Assembly (NCBI GenBank): GCA_002796325.1
Contig: PCXA01000018.1
Location: 124,001 to 188,000, forward strand
Reading direction: 5' to 3'
Source: Deltaproteobacteria bacterium CG11_big_fil_rev_8_21_14_0_20_47_16
Lineage (GTDB): Bacteria > UBA10199 > GCA-002796325 > 1-14-0-20-47-16
Length of the DNA stretch: 64,000 nucleotides
Under the pieces are notes generated by a model. That model was not told the DNA's origin. It worked only from the letters and a program-made list of their open reading frames with translations, and ran no database searches. This document shows, piece by piece, positions 45,736 to 57,999 of the stretch. The position numbers were made by a program, and so were the translations under genes. Each line of letters begins with the position of its first letter. Positions within the stretch are counted from its first letter, which is position 1.

Positions 45736-48246
45736 ATGGGTATCTGTAAACCTGGACCATCCCAATCATTACCGCAAGAAGCTACCGCGACGTACGTTTC
45801 AGTCGCTGACTGCGAACAATTGGAGTATGATGTCTCGCATAAACCCAATGCGACTGCTCACGATCACTATCTTCAAGGTATTTGTGACTACTACAATGAC
45901 AATTTAACTCGCGCGTTTACACGCCTTAACCAACTGTGGTCCCAAGGGGCCAGTTTGTCTAAAAATCTTCAGTTAAAGGTAGCAACCGCGCTTGGGAAAA
46001 CGGCCATTGCGTTAGATCGCTCCCCAGAAGAGATCAGAAGTTACTTTCAAAATGCATTAAATGTGGATCAAAACGATGCAGACGCACTTTGTTATTATTC
46101 TTTGTATTCTGTAAAATCCTATCTGCCATCATCTGAATTTGATTTGAATGTAAAACAAGCATGGACACAGGATAAGCCTCTTGCGTCGACCAATATTTGC
46201 ATTGCTGCATATGCACGTTTGAGCCCAACATTTCCCAGTGCGCAGCAGGTTGCAGATGCATCGTGTCGATTGCTATTGCAGGACCGCTATACTGCAGCTG
46301 TTGGCTGGGACTGCTTGCAAGAAAATGCATTGCATTGGGATCCTAATGAGGAAAATGAATCTACCACAAGACTGTTATGGGAAGAAGAGGCCTACTACTC
46401 CCAAGTCCTTTCTAAGAATCCCACGGACTTAGAGGCATGGCATGCACTAAAGCGCATATATGATGCCACGGGTAAGATGGATCAGCTTTTAGTTGTCCTA
46501 AATACAATTACAACTCTTTCAAAGGATCCAAGCGATCGCGTGAATGCAATGATTGAAGAGGCTCAGTATGCATTTGAGTTTAAAATGTATAACCGGGCTG
46601 AATTCATTTGGCAGCAGCTAAAGCCTCTTAACGATAATGAATATATTTATGGTATGGCCATGCTTCAATTGGTGCGCGATCAAAAAAGTGAAGAAGCGAT
46701 TAAACTTTTTAAAGTGCTCTGCACCTTTGAGCCGAACAATGTAAAATTTAGGCAAGGCCTACGTGTTGCGATGATTGCAAACATGGCAGATCTTTTGGGC
46801 TCACATGACTACGTGCGTTTAAAAGGTGCTGAAACAATTAATGTGTTTCGAAATTTAAAAGATAAGAGCCTTGAATGCCTCAAAGAGTTTCCGAATGACC
46901 GCTATGGTTTATACGTATTACGTGAAGCCAATTGGCGTGTGGCAGAATATGATGGTGATGCGAAAGAAATGCTCTCGCCAACCATTTTTACTGGATTGTC
47001 AGAGACTGCTGAAGATGAACTCGGGGATTTGGATCAGGTCTCCATTGGTTTGGCGTATACTCATTTGGGCAAGATCCTGGTGTCTGCCGATGGCCGTAAA
47101 GTTGCCTTTGCAAAGGCGCAGGACTATTTTGATAAGGTGCACAATCGACACGCAACTATTTTGGCCAATGGCACCAGCTTGCAACGCTATAATCAAATTG
47201 AAAATTGGCTCAGTGTGGGATGGATGTATTTTGCCCAGGGAAATGACACAAAGGCTGCAGAAGTTTTCGAAGCCGCAACACACGATACATGGCAGGGGTT
47301 GGTGGTTTTACCAAAGCAGCGTATTGAAGCGTATCGTGGTCTCGCCAATGCCCAAGATAGCCTGGGACGCGTGCAGAATAATTCAGGGAATTATGCGGGG
47401 GCCATATCATTTTTTAATTCAGCCATTTTAAACTATGAAAAAGGGGAGAAGCTTGAAGCAAAGGCTATCAGTCAACCCAAACATACAAAGCCGTCAGTTA
47501 ATCCTTCTGTCGTTTGGGGAAACCAGGCTGTGTCCGAGCAAGAAATGATGGCACATCTTGTTGCAGCGAAGACTCAATACCTCTTCTTTCTTGACCCTGC
47601 GCTACGGGATGAATCGTTATTCAATAAAGGTGTTTGTCAAAGTTGGTTGGGGTTTGCTGTCAAAAAGCAGAAACAAGGGGACTATATTGCTGAATATAAT
47701 AAGTCTGTTGCCATCTTTACTGAGCTTCTTCACAAATACCCTCAACAACCAGAGTTTACACGTTTCTTGGCAAGTAACTTACTCTCCATGGAGAATCTGA
47801 CAGAGGGACGTCAAAAGATGTATGATGCGCTGAAATGGGGTACAGCTGAGCCTGTTACGGCACGGGCAACGATTATTGCAGCGATTGAACGGGCTTTTGA
47901 CCGCGTGTTAACGTCTGGTCACGAAATTCAGGAAATGAATGATGTGTTGTCTTATACCACCGAATATCTACAACTCGCGATTGAGAATGCAAAAGCAAAT
48001 CCTGTGAATCTACAATCGGCAATTAAAGCAGCCGAACGTCTCAGTAAATCACCTGAAGTGTATTGCTCTGGTTCTCACGTTCATGCGGATGCTTTTATGC
48101 GTATTAAAACTGATATTGAAACCAGTAATCAACTCAGTCCACGTGCACGTGACTGGCTGCTTAAGGCTCTGAAGCCTTGCCTAGATAGTGTGTTGGGTGA
48201 GCAACCAAGGGCAGCAGTAACGACGGCATCGTTACAGGCTGAGTAG
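45736..48246 (+). CDS. 836-residue TPR-like protein of unknown function
   Basis: The preferred start is the ATG at 45736, with a purine-rich SD (GGTGGAGAGA); in-frame codons further upstream lie inside yebC and are rejected. There is no signal peptide. The sequence is almost all helical with several recognisable TPR-like pairs (WHALKRIYDATGKMDQLLVVL, LSVGWMYFAQGNDTKAAEVFEAA and YRGLANAQDSLG). There are no enzyme motifs. Four or more cysteine-containing segments (ICDYYN, DWLLKALKPC) are scattered. TPR arrays scaffold protein complexes; the partner is unknown. It is divergent from yebC, and the next plus-strand gene is the secreted tandem-repeat protein. Confidence 0.7.
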   Translation: MGICKPGPSQSLPQEATATYVSVADCEQLEYDVSHKPNATAHDHYLQGICDYYNDNLTRAFTRLNQLWSQGASLSKNLQLKVATALGKTAIALDRSPEEIRSYFQNALNVDQNDADALCYYSLYSVKSYLPSSEFDLNVKQAWTQDKPLASTNICIAAYARLSPTFPSAQQVADASCRLLLQDRYTAAVGWDCLQENALHWDPNEENESTTRLLWEEEAYYSQVLSKNPTDLEAWHALKRIYDATGKMDQLLVVLNTITTLSKDPSDRVNAMIEEAQYAFEFKMYNRAEFIWQQLKPLNDNEYIYGMAMLQLVRDQKSEEAIKLFKVLCTFEPNNVKFRQGLRVAMIANMADLLGSHDYVRLKGAETINVFRNLKDKSLECLKEFPNDRYGLYVLREANWRVAEYDGDAKEMLSPTIFTGLSETAEDELGDLDQVSIGLAYTHLGKILVSADGRKVAFAKAQDYFDKVHNRHATILANGTSLQRYNQIENWLSVGWMYFAQGNDTKAAEVFEAATHDTWQGLVVLPKQRIEAYRGLANAQDSLGRVQNNSGNYAGAISFFNSAILNYEKGEKLEAKAISQPKHTKPSVNPSVVWGNQAVSEQEMMAHLVAAKTQYLFFLDPALRDESLFNKGVCQSWLGFAVKKQKQGDYIAEYNKSVAIFTELLHKYPQQPEFTRFLASNLLSMENLTEGRQKMYDALKWGTAEPVTARATIIAAIERAFDRVLTSGHEIQEMNDVLSYTTEYLQLAIENAKANPVNLQSAIKAAERLSKSPEVYCSGSHVHADAFMRIKTDIETSNQLSPRARDWLLKALKPCLDSVLGEQPRAAVTTASLQAE

Positions 48247-48296
48247 CGAGGTGTTTGGTACCCCCGCAGTAGGTCAACTTTAACTATTTTTAATAA

Positions 48297-48449
48297 CTAG
48301 TTGAAATTAATGCGCTTTTTTGAATCTTCAAAAAGTTGCACCCACGCGTTTCGTGTGATTTTTACCATCCCTCCCAAATTTGTGAGAATCGCTTTTTCAT
48401 CCACAACTTCCCAATAATGAAGGCAATTTTTTTCGGATGGGTTTGGCAT
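48297..48449 (-). CDS. Possible 50-residue protein
   Basis: An open frame from the ATG at 48449 encodes a 50-residue, weakly basic protein (EKNCLHYWEVVDEKAILTNL in the middle). The composition is protein-like and the stretch lies in an otherwise unassigned 249-base gap. The only SD-like sequence (AGGGAG) is about 17 bases upstream, which is too far, and no relative is recognised. The gene is therefore doubtful. Confidence 0.25.
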   Translation of the reverse strand: MPNPSEKNCLHYWEVVDEKAILTNLGGMVKITRNAWVQLFEDSKKRINFN

Positions 48450-48495
48450 GCCTGTTGCTTTGGTATCTCCCTGGAACACAACGAGGGAGGATAGA

Positions 48496-49656
48496 ATGAG
48501 TACCTCAATTAAAGTCGTAACAGTAATTTTTACAATCGTACTGATGGCCACATCGGTCAATGCGTCTGAGTTAAAGGGTGGTTACTTGAATTCTGCAACG
48601 CGAGAAGCAATGATTCGTGTCGATGACAATCGCGCTTCCATTCATTTATATAATAATCCGCTCCCTATGCAGTTTGGTGATGGCGAGTATCGCGGAACCG
48701 GAAAATTATTTGTCGTCTATTATTGGGGATGGACGCGAGAAGTCCGAGGGCGTTTTGTAGACCGTCAGGGCCACATGGTGGCTACCCCAAGCGATGGGTA
48801 CGACAAAGTGATTTATCTTAATCGCTATGGCAATATTACAGCAGCAGCTGGTTTGGATGATCAGGAAATTGCCGCATTTTTCCCACGTGATCAGCAACGA
48901 AACGTTGCGCTCGTTGCAAATGCACAGAAGCGCCCGCTATTTGCAGCGATGCGCTATTCATCAGATGTTTTATCAAAGATGCATGCTGCTTCAGATGAGG
49001 TTGCTCAAACCTATGCCATGAGTGCGGGTTGGATGGGCGGCTACGACGTAAAAAACTTTATGCAACAATTATTGGATCTATCTCAATCCCGAGAGGGGTC
49101 GTCCATTGCAGCAATGCGTAGCCTCTTTAATGTGCGTGCCAATGTAACAACCGGCAAAACTGTTGCCTTCGGTGTCTCTTTGGTTGCGCAGGGTGGTAAC
49201 GGTACCGGTGGTAGCAATCCCATTGGCCAAGGTGGTAACGGTACCGGTGGTAGCAATCCCATTGGCCAGGGTGGTAACGGTACCGGTGGTAGCAATCCCA
49301 TTGGCCAGGGTGGTAATGGTACCGGTGGTAGCAATCCCATTGGTCAAGGTGGTAACGGTACCGGTGGTAGCAATCCCATTGGCCAAGGTGGTAATGGTAC
49401 CGGCGGCAGCAATCCCATTGGCCAAGGTGGTAATGGTACCGGCGGCAGCAATCCCATTGGCCAGGGTGGTAATGGTAGCTGCGGTTCGGATTCTATTGCA
49501 CAAAGTGCCTGTGACCAGCTTAATAAATGGTCTCAGAATAGCTATGGTTATGCAGATGTCGAAATGAGTGGTGGTGGTAATGACGGCTTAACATCTCTTC
49601 CCAAGGCATGGTACTTGGATGCATTGACTCACGGTACCGTTCTGATGCTCAAATAA
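48496..49656 (+). CDS. Exported protein with seven to eight tandem 13-residue repeats
   Basis: 386 residues from the ATG at 48496, which has the SD GGGAGG about five bases upstream. A signal peptide (VVTVIFTIVLMATSVNAS, cleavage near residue 25) leads to about 205 residues of mixed domain. Then come seven exact units of GGNGTGGSNPIGQ and one degenerate unit, and finally a 50-residue C-terminal part with one cysteine in each flank of the junction. The Gly/Asn-rich repeats resemble flexible linker or surface-layer spacer modules. The repeats are 39 bp each with synonymous differences, so the array can change length. A substrate of the nearby T2SS is possible but not shown. Confidence 0.75.
   Translation: MSTSIKVVTVIFTIVLMATSVNASELKGGYLNSATREAMIRVDDNRASIHLYNNPLPMQFGDGEYRGTGKLFVVYYWGWTREVRGRFVDRQGHMVATPSDGYDKVIYLNRYGNITAAAGLDDQEIAAFFPRDQQRNVALVANAQKRPLFAAMRYSSDVLSKMHAASDEVAQTYAMSAGWMGGYDVKNFMQQLLDLSQSREGSSIAAMRSLFNVRANVTTGKTVAFGVSLVAQGGNGTGGSNPIGQGGNGTGGSNPIGQGGNGTGGSNPIGQGGNGTGGSNPIGQGGNGTGGSNPIGQGGNGTGGSNPIGQGGNGTGGSNPIGQGGNGSCGSDSIAQSACDQLNKWSQNSYGYADVEMSGGGNDGLTSLPKAWYLDALTHGTVLMLK
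49192..49503. repeat. 39-bp tandem repeat array (coding)
   Basis: Seven full 39-bp units (49192-49464) and one degenerate unit (49465-49503). Units differ only at synonymous positions such as aac/aat, ggt/ggc and caa/cag, and each carries one GGTACC site or its trace. The array lies wholly inside the exported-protein gene and keeps the frame, so it is a potential variable-number repeat. Confidence 0.9.
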
Positions 49657-49664
49657 TTTCCGCT

Positions 49665-49690
49665 TGTAGCGCCCGCCAGCATACGCTACA
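49665..49690 (+). terminator. Weak terminator-like hairpin after the repeat gene
   Basis: TGTAGCG (49665-49671) and CGCTACA (49684-49690) form a 7-bp stem with a 12-base loop, eight bases after the stop at 49656. No T-run follows, so it fits a Rho-type or processing structure better than an intrinsic terminator. Confidence 0.35.
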
Positions 49691-49699
49691 ACAGACGCC

Positions 49700-49870
49700 A
49701 TGAAGAAAGCTCAAGGCGTTTTGTTGTATCCGGGAGTGGTGTTACGGTCCAATGGCATGATTGTAATGCCACGTGTGCCACAGTCCAAATCCAGTACCTC
49801 TGTTCAATCACGTGCTTTGTTGGTTACGCCTCGCAAGACCCAATCTCAAGTGTCATCCAAGCGTAAATAG
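49700..49870 (+). CDS. Possible small basic protein of 56 residues
   Basis: An ATG at 49700 opens a 56-codon frame rich in Lys, Arg, Ser, Val and Gln (MKKAQGVLLYPGVVLRSNGM at the start, ending KRK). No SD is visible. It lies right before the DnaA-box-like repeats. The composition suggests a nucleic-acid-binding protein or unstructured peptide, but it may be a chance frame. No family is recognised. Confidence 0.35.
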   Translation: MKKAQGVLLYPGVVLRSNGMIVMPRVPQSKSSTSVQSRALLVTPRKTQSQVSSKRK

Positions 49871-49886
49871 TCCAATTCTGAAAACC

Positions 49887-49919
49887 TGTGGATAAGTCTG
49901 GGGATAAGCCTGTGGATCG
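49887..49919. promoter_or_regulatory. Three DnaA-box-like elements at 12-bp spacing
   Basis: TGTGGATAA at 49887-49895 is the exact reverse complement of the DnaA box TTATCCACA. TGGGGATAA at 49899-49907 has one mismatch, and TGTGGATCG at 49911-49919 has two. The three are spaced exactly 12 bp apart and in one orientation. The following 60 bases are AT-rich. This is the pattern of a DnaA-binding cluster such as an origin or a DnaA-regulated site. Confidence 0.55.
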
Positions 49920-49960
49920 TGCCCGAAGCCCTAAATTTTAGTGCTTTTAGAGCAGAATGC

Positions 49961-49981
49961 ATGGAAATAAGTCATTTCCAT
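49961..49981. repeat. Perfect 8-bp-arm palindrome downstream of the DnaA-box-like repeats
   Basis: ATGGAAAT (49961-49968) and ATTTCCAT (49974-49981) are exact inverted copies with a five-base spacer AAGTC. It could bind a dimeric regulator or cap an RNA. Confidence 0.5.
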
Positions 49982-49990
49982 ATATTTAAA

Positions 49991-50015
49991 ATCAATGAGT
50001 TAGGTAGGCATTGAT
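49991..50015. repeat. 7-bp-arm inverted repeat downstream of the DnaA-box-like repeats
   Basis: ATCAATG (49991-49997) and CATTGAT (50009-50015) flank an 11-base spacer. Together with the palindrome just upstream it makes the 49870-50074 gap unusually structured; no gene is seen in that gap. Confidence 0.4.
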
Positions 50016-50074
50016 TAACATGCGCTTAATGCCACACCGATGTCATTTAAGGAAATTCTTGTGGACAGTGGTCT

Positions 50075-52684
50075 TTAAGTAGTGAGCGAAGAAAGTAGGG
50101 ATTGAAGCTGATTATATAAGGGATTTATTCCTTTCCATCGCAGATTTCCACTGGCTGTCTGATCCAAAACGCCCATGTGTTGTAAAAGTCGTAAGCCGTT
50201 TTGAAAAATAGACTTCGAGACCGCCTCGACATGGGGTCGTCCATCGCTTTTTTTGAGTTGGGTGCCGTATTGAATCAGGAGTTTGATCCACTGCCGCTCA
50301 GGGGCATCTTGAGGTCGCTGGGGTTGTTGCATGAATTGGAATAGGATGCGGTAGGCATCTAGATAGTTATCCATAACGGCTGCGAATGCCGATAACGGTT
50401 TACCAGCAATATAATCGGTCAGTGTGTGAAGGTGTTTGTCAATGGCACGACGGGTGCTGAAGTTGAATTCATAACGGAAGAGTTGCTTGAGTAGTTGATA
50501 TTCTGCCACCACTTCTTCAAATGGTTTTTTGGAATTGCTGGATAGCAGTTGTGCCAAGCAGGCGACGGATACAAAGAAGTGAATACCGGTATTCTTGGTG
50601 AAGTCCAGCATCTGTCGATGTGATTCGGATATGAAATAGTGTGCAACCGAGTGGGTTGTGTCCACTTGGAGGAGTTTGTCAGTGACCCATCGATTCACAA
50701 TATCCCGTAGTTGCATATCAGGCATGGTGCACAGTCCTGGAGAGCAGGGTGCCTGCTTCCAAGTTAGGTAGTCCAATAAGATACGTGCGTGGTGAATAAT
50801 GTCCTCAAATGACAGTGGTTTTGATTGAGATAGTAATATGGTTGCCAGAATGCAGGCCGGGGTAACGACCAACTCACGATTGATTGCATACAAAATCTTT
50901 TGTGAGGTGAGTTGAACCAATTCGGGTTTTTGTGTGTCTTTAATGTGTTTGGGGTCGGGATCGGCCCAGAGTTCAGCAGCTGTTAACCCCAATGAAATAG
51001 GTTCACCAAAGTTGAGATAGACGTGACCCCATCGCTTTCGAAAGAATTTTCCAATCCTCAAAATATCGCGAGCACCTTCGGCCGCTTTATTGCGACCCTT
51101 TAGTTCTCCTGCATAGCTTTTAACTTCCATGACTTGATCATAGCTGATGGATACGGGGATAAAGGCAATGTCATTGGACGCGCCTTCGCGCCAGGAATCT
51201 ACCAGCATGGAGAGCATGCCCAGTTTTGCTTGGGCCATCTTGCCGGTTCGGGAGCGCGTGCCTTCAATGAAGAATTCCTGACAGTATCCCTGACGCACAA
51301 GCTCCGTAATATAAGATTGAAAGACGACTTTATAGAGAGGGTTGCCGCTAAAACTGCGTCGTAAAAAGTAGGAACCGCAGAGGCGGAAGATGGGACCAAT
51401 CGGCCAGAAGTTCAAATTGATGCCGCTAGCGATAAAGGGGACCACAACATTGTGCGAATAGAGCATCGTTGAAAGGATCATGTAGTCCATATGACTGCGA
51501 TGGTTGGGGACGAGCACAACGGGTCCATTGGAAATGGCGCGCTTGAGTTTCTCAAGACCTTGCTCATCCACTGTAATGCCATCATACAATGTTGAGAGTG
51601 CCCAGCGCATGATGCGCGCAATGATTTCAATCATACTGTAGTGCTGATCGGCGGCAATTTCATTGGCATAACTGCGTGCCAAGTCTTCAACACTTGCAAC
51701 AGGCTTTCCTCGGTCTGATGCGATGTCATAAATCATGCGTTGGACGGGCTCGGCCTGGAGCACTTGGTCAATCAACCATTGGCGCGGTTTAATACTGGGG
51801 CCCGTGATAGTGGTGCGTTCAATTCGGAGTTGATTGAGAAGGGTGGCACGAAGTGACTTGGTTAATGCCGCAAGAGATGTGTCTTGGGGTTGGGTTTGTA
51901 ACCATTCTTGAACATTGAGTGGAATGCCGCATTTTGCAATTGCACGACTCTTGTAGTGAAGCCAAAAGAAAAAGAGGCGGCGCAGGGGACCACGGTTGTC
52001 ACGGTCACCCAATAGAAAAAGTGTAAACGCATTGGTGGGGCGTTCTGGGTGTTTATCCCAAATAAAGTCCTGAGGCACACAATAAACAGGTCTCGTATTT
52101 TTTTGAGCGGCACGAATCACTGCAATCAGTGGATCGTCATCCATATTTTCCCAATACAAGTCATCGTGAAAGCGAGAGGTCTTAAGACGGATGAGCGTGG
52201 GGATGCCTTGCTCAATGAGCGATTGCCACAGGCCATTTTGAATGGGTGACAAACTGCCTGCGTCGTGTCCGTGCATTTCCAAATACAGTCGGGCGATGCG
52301 TTTGCAATCTCCCCAACGTCGCCACAAAACCAGCGATAAATTATTGGCCAACTGTGGAAGTGGCATGTGGCGCTGGATGTAAAGATAGTTAAAATAGTTG
52401 AAAGCCAGTTGGCCAATGAGTGGTGTGGTGTAGACGATGGCGGCATCGGGCGGTAATGTGGCCATGCTTTCAAAGCTGTGTTCATCCACCTGAATCTTTT
52501 TGAAGAATCGAGGAAACGTCCACTGATGAGGGTGGTTAAACGACGTCGACATGGCCGCCTGATAGGCTTCCACTTCGGGTCGAATAGATGTGGGTGGGGG
52601 GGCTTCAGTGCCAGGCAGAAAGTGCACGACTTGCATGCACCAGCGCCACAATCGCTCCCCCCATGCCGTACGATGAAATGGCAT
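50075..52684 (-). CDS. plsB: Glycerol-3-phosphate 1-O-acyltransferase PlsB
   Basis: 869 residues from the ATG at 52684 (SD AAGGA); an upstream in-frame ATG at 52732 is less supported. The acyltransferase motifs are intact: the catalytic HX4D in NHRSHMDYMIL, then FIASGINLNFWPIGPIF, FFIEGTRSRTGKMAQAKLGM and IPVSISYDQVME. The protein is somewhat longer than the ~810 of E. coli PlsB, with the N-terminal helical region and the C-terminal domain both present. PlsB transfers acyl groups from acyl-ACP or acyl-CoA to glycerol-3-phosphate, the first step of phospholipid synthesis. It is divergent from mutL. Confidence 0.95.
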   Translation of the reverse strand: MPFHRTAWGERLWRWCMQVVHFLPGTEAPPPTSIRPEVEAYQAAMSTSFNHPHQWTFPRFFKKIQVDEHSFESMATLPPDAAIVYTTPLIGQLAFNYFNYLYIQRHMPLPQLANNLSLVLWRRWGDCKRIARLYLEMHGHDAGSLSPIQNGLWQSLIEQGIPTLIRLKTSRFHDDLYWENMDDDPLIAVIRAAQKNTRPVYCVPQDFIWDKHPERPTNAFTLFLLGDRDNRGPLRRLFFFWLHYKSRAIAKCGIPLNVQEWLQTQPQDTSLAALTKSLRATLLNQLRIERTTITGPSIKPRQWLIDQVLQAEPVQRMIYDIASDRGKPVASVEDLARSYANEIAADQHYSMIEIIARIMRWALSTLYDGITVDEQGLEKLKRAISNGPVVLVPNHRSHMDYMILSTMLYSHNVVVPFIASGINLNFWPIGPIFRLCGSYFLRRSFSGNPLYKVVFQSYITELVRQGYCQEFFIEGTRSRTGKMAQAKLGMLSMLVDSWREGASNDIAFIPVSISYDQVMEVKSYAGELKGRNKAAEGARDILRIGKFFRKRWGHVYLNFGEPISLGLTAAELWADPDPKHIKDTQKPELVQLTSQKILYAINRELVVTPACILATILLSQSKPLSFEDIIHHARILLDYLTWKQAPCSPGLCTMPDMQLRDIVNRWVTDKLLQVDTTHSVAHYFISESHRQMLDFTKNTGIHFFVSVACLAQLLSSNSKKPFEEVVAEYQLLKQLFRYEFNFSTRRAIDKHLHTLTDYIAGKPLSAFAAVMDNYLDAYRILFQFMQQPQRPQDAPERQWIKLLIQYGTQLKKSDGRPHVEAVSKSIFQNGLRLLQHMGVLDQTASGNLRWKGINPLYNQLQSLLSSLTT

Positions 52685-52793
52685 GGGGTCCTTGTAGAAA
52701 GTGTTGGGGGCTTTTTCAATCAATATATACAAAGCTATGACGGATTCGAGGTTCGGGCTTGACGGTTGGGAGGGGGCGCGTTACGGGCGGACC

Positions 52794-54505
52794 ATGTCCC
52801 GAATCCAGATTCTATCAAAAGAAGTCGCCAATTTGATTGCCGCCGGCGAGGTTGTTGAGCGGCCTGTGTCAGTGGTGAAGGAACTGGTTGAAAACGCACT
52901 GGATGCGGGTGCGACTTCAGTGACGGTGGACCTGCAAGATGGAGGCACCACACGTATTCAAGTGAGTGATAATGGCTGTGGTATGACCGCCGATGAGTTG
53001 GCATTGTGTGTGTTGCCACATGCCACGAGTAAAATTGGGAGTGCAGATGATTTGGCCCGGATTATGACCTTTGGGTTTCGGGGTGAAGCACTCCCCAGTA
53101 TTGCCGCTGTATCCCATGTGTTGATTACCAGTAAGACCCCAACTTCAGACAGTGCCGCATGCATTCGCGTGGATGCCGGGAAAATGGGTGCAGTTGAACC
53201 GTGTTCTGCGCCCGATGGGACGTTGATTTTGGTTGAGCATTTATTTCAGAACGTTCCGGCCCGCCAAAAATTTCTGAAATCAGAGCGTACAGAGTATGGC
53301 CATATTTTTGATTTGATTCAGCGTGTGGCGTTGGCCAATCCCCAAACACGGTTTGTGTTACGTCATCAAGGCAAAGAGACGCTGCGTGCGAATGTGACCA
53401 CTGAATTGCGCGGCCGCGTGGCAGAATTGTTTAGTGTGAATGCCGCCGAACAGCTTTTACCGTTTTCTGAGGATTCAGGTGGGGTGCGGATCAGTGGGTT
53501 TGCCGGGCGTCCCATACTGGCCAAGGCCGGATCGCCGCAGACCTATTTAACTGTGAATGGACGTGTGGTCAAAGACCGATTGCTCATGCATGCAGTGGGT
53601 GAGGCGTATCGCACATTTTTGCCACGCGAGCTGTATCCATTTTGTGTGGTGCAGTTGGAGTTGGATCCATCACTTGTTGATGTGAATGTTCATCCTGCCA
53701 AGGCGGAAGTGCGGTTTGTGCAGCCACAGGCGATGCATCAGTTGGTGGTGCATACATTGCGTGCCGCATTGCAACAGGCATCGAGTGATGCGATGACTTT
53801 AGGCAACAGCACTGCGTCGGCATCGCCTGTGGCTAGTTACGGAAATGATTCCCTCACGGGTCCGGCGTCACCCGCAGGCAGTTGGCCTGACCTACGTCCC
53901 CCGGCATCATCAGGAGAAACCCCACTATTCAATACCGAGGACATGCCGGCGTTGCGGCCCATTGGTGCGCTGGCCCGGACCTATCTATTATATGAAGATC
54001 CCAATGGTAGTTTGATCGCGATTGATCAACATGCTGCTCATGAACGTTTGGGTTACCTAAAATTAAAGGAGCGTTTTGCAGCGGCAGATTTGCAAGTGCA
54101 GCGCTTATTGATTCCAGCAGTTGTGGAATTGTCGCCGCGTGATCATGCAATGGCGTTAGAGTCGATTGAATTGTTGGGCCGTTGTGGAATGGAAGTGAAT
54201 GACTTTGGTGGCAATAGCGTTGTGATCAAGTCGGTGCCAGCACTACTGGCGAATACGGATCCCGTGACATTGTTGAAGCGCCTGCTTGAAGATTTGGCCC
54301 AATCTGGGACTACCACCAGCATGGATGTTGCGATTGATCATGTATTGATGACCATGGCCTGTCACCGCATGGTACGTGCTGGTGATTATTTGAGTGGTGA
54401 AGAAATTGTGGCATTGGCTGACGAAGTCATGGCCACACCGACCGCAGATCGCTGCCCACATGGGCGTCCCACCTGGGTGCGTATTCCAAAAAGTGAGATT
54501 GAAAA

Positions 54506-54524
<19 letters not shown>
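52794..54524 (+). CDS. mutL: DNA mismatch repair protein MutL
   Basis: 576 residues from the ATG at 52794 (MSRIQILSKEVANLIAAGE); two upstream in-frame ATGs (52701, 52737) would add unrelated residues. The N-terminal GHKL ATPase is complete (VERPVSVVKELVENALDAGA, ISDNGCGM-like VSDNGCGMTADEL, GFRGEALPSIAAV). After a Ser/Pro-rich linker the C-terminal dimerisation domain has DQHAAHERLGYL, ACHRMVRAGD, CPHGRPTWVRI and a final FYRK. These are the motifs of endonuclease-type MutL, but the last Glu of DQHAx2Ex4E is Leu. The 3' end overlaps miaA by 19 bases. Confidence 0.95.
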
Positions 54525-57124
<2,600 letters not shown>

Positions 57125-57959
57125 GCGGTGGGGCGCCATGGATACCGCAAAAAAATAGAACCAAAAGACACTGCCTTTGCACCCAGTTCGCGCAGTCGCG
57201 CCATGTCGGTATAGTCCCACACGCCAGGGCCGATGACAGGAATTGATGTGGAGGTGGCAAGCTCGCGTACCATTTTCCAGGTCCACGGTTGTGCGGCCTT
57301 CCCCGAAACACCGCCACCCCCAAAGCGAGCAAGCGGGCTGGGTTGGCCTGGGTAGGCCACTGACCATGGTACTGAATTGATGGACACCGCTTCAACAAGA
57401 CCTTCACACGCTTTCGCAATTTCCACATAGTTGTGAACCACTGATAATTTCAAAATAATGGGGTGTTTGCTGGCGGCATGCATGGCACGCACCATATCGA
57501 TTACAGCACTGGCATTTTCCAAGAGTTCTTTGTCGGTATTGGGGCAAGACGCATTGAGTTCAATGGCGCGAATATCTGTTTTTGAGAGGCGCTCTGACAT
57601 CGTGCTAATGGTGGCTACGTCATCTGCCATAATGGAGCAAACCATGTCGTAACCACGGTGTGCAATTTTGGGTGCAACTGATTTTAACCACCAGTCAAAT
57701 CCGGGATTGGTGAGTCCAATCGCATTGGCCACCCCATTGGGTGTATTGGCAATAACGCTCCAGGGATGTGACCAGCGTAAGTTGCCGCGACGGGGTTTGG
57801 GTGTAAGTGTTTTCGTGACGATTGTGAAACGCTTGGGGTCAATCAGCCCGGTCCAGCGTAAAGGCCATTCCCACGGCCAGCCGCGCCCGTCGTACGCAAG
57901 CGCACCGCTTGCAACCATATACTCAAAGCGATGTCCATTCGATAGCTGAATCATGGGGG

Positions 57960-57988
57960 TTGCCTTTCTTGGTGCGACTCTATATAAT
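57960..57988 (+). promoter_or_regulatory. Promoter of the HNH gene with start site near the ATG
   Basis: TTGCCT (57960-57965), a 17-base spacer and a perfect TATAAT (57983-57988). The first transcribed base should be about 57995, five bases before the ATG at 58000 and after the ATG at 57991. The divergent minus-strand gene has the same AT-rich core (TATTAT) as its probable -10. Confidence 0.65.
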
Positions 57989-57999
57989 AGATGTACGTT

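Noticed and set aside
49078-49503. Long open frames on both strands over the tandem-repeat array
   Set aside because: They are the repeats read in other frames; open frames of a 39-bp repeat continue automatically. Only the plus-strand signal-peptide frame has a start and SD.
49192-49503. CRISPR-like repeat array
   Set aside because: Direct tandem repeats of 39 bp without unique spacers and within an open reading frame; not a CRISPR array.
52701-52793. Extended MutL N-terminus
   Set aside because: Residues before MSRIQIL do not resemble MutL; the start at 52794 fits the family.
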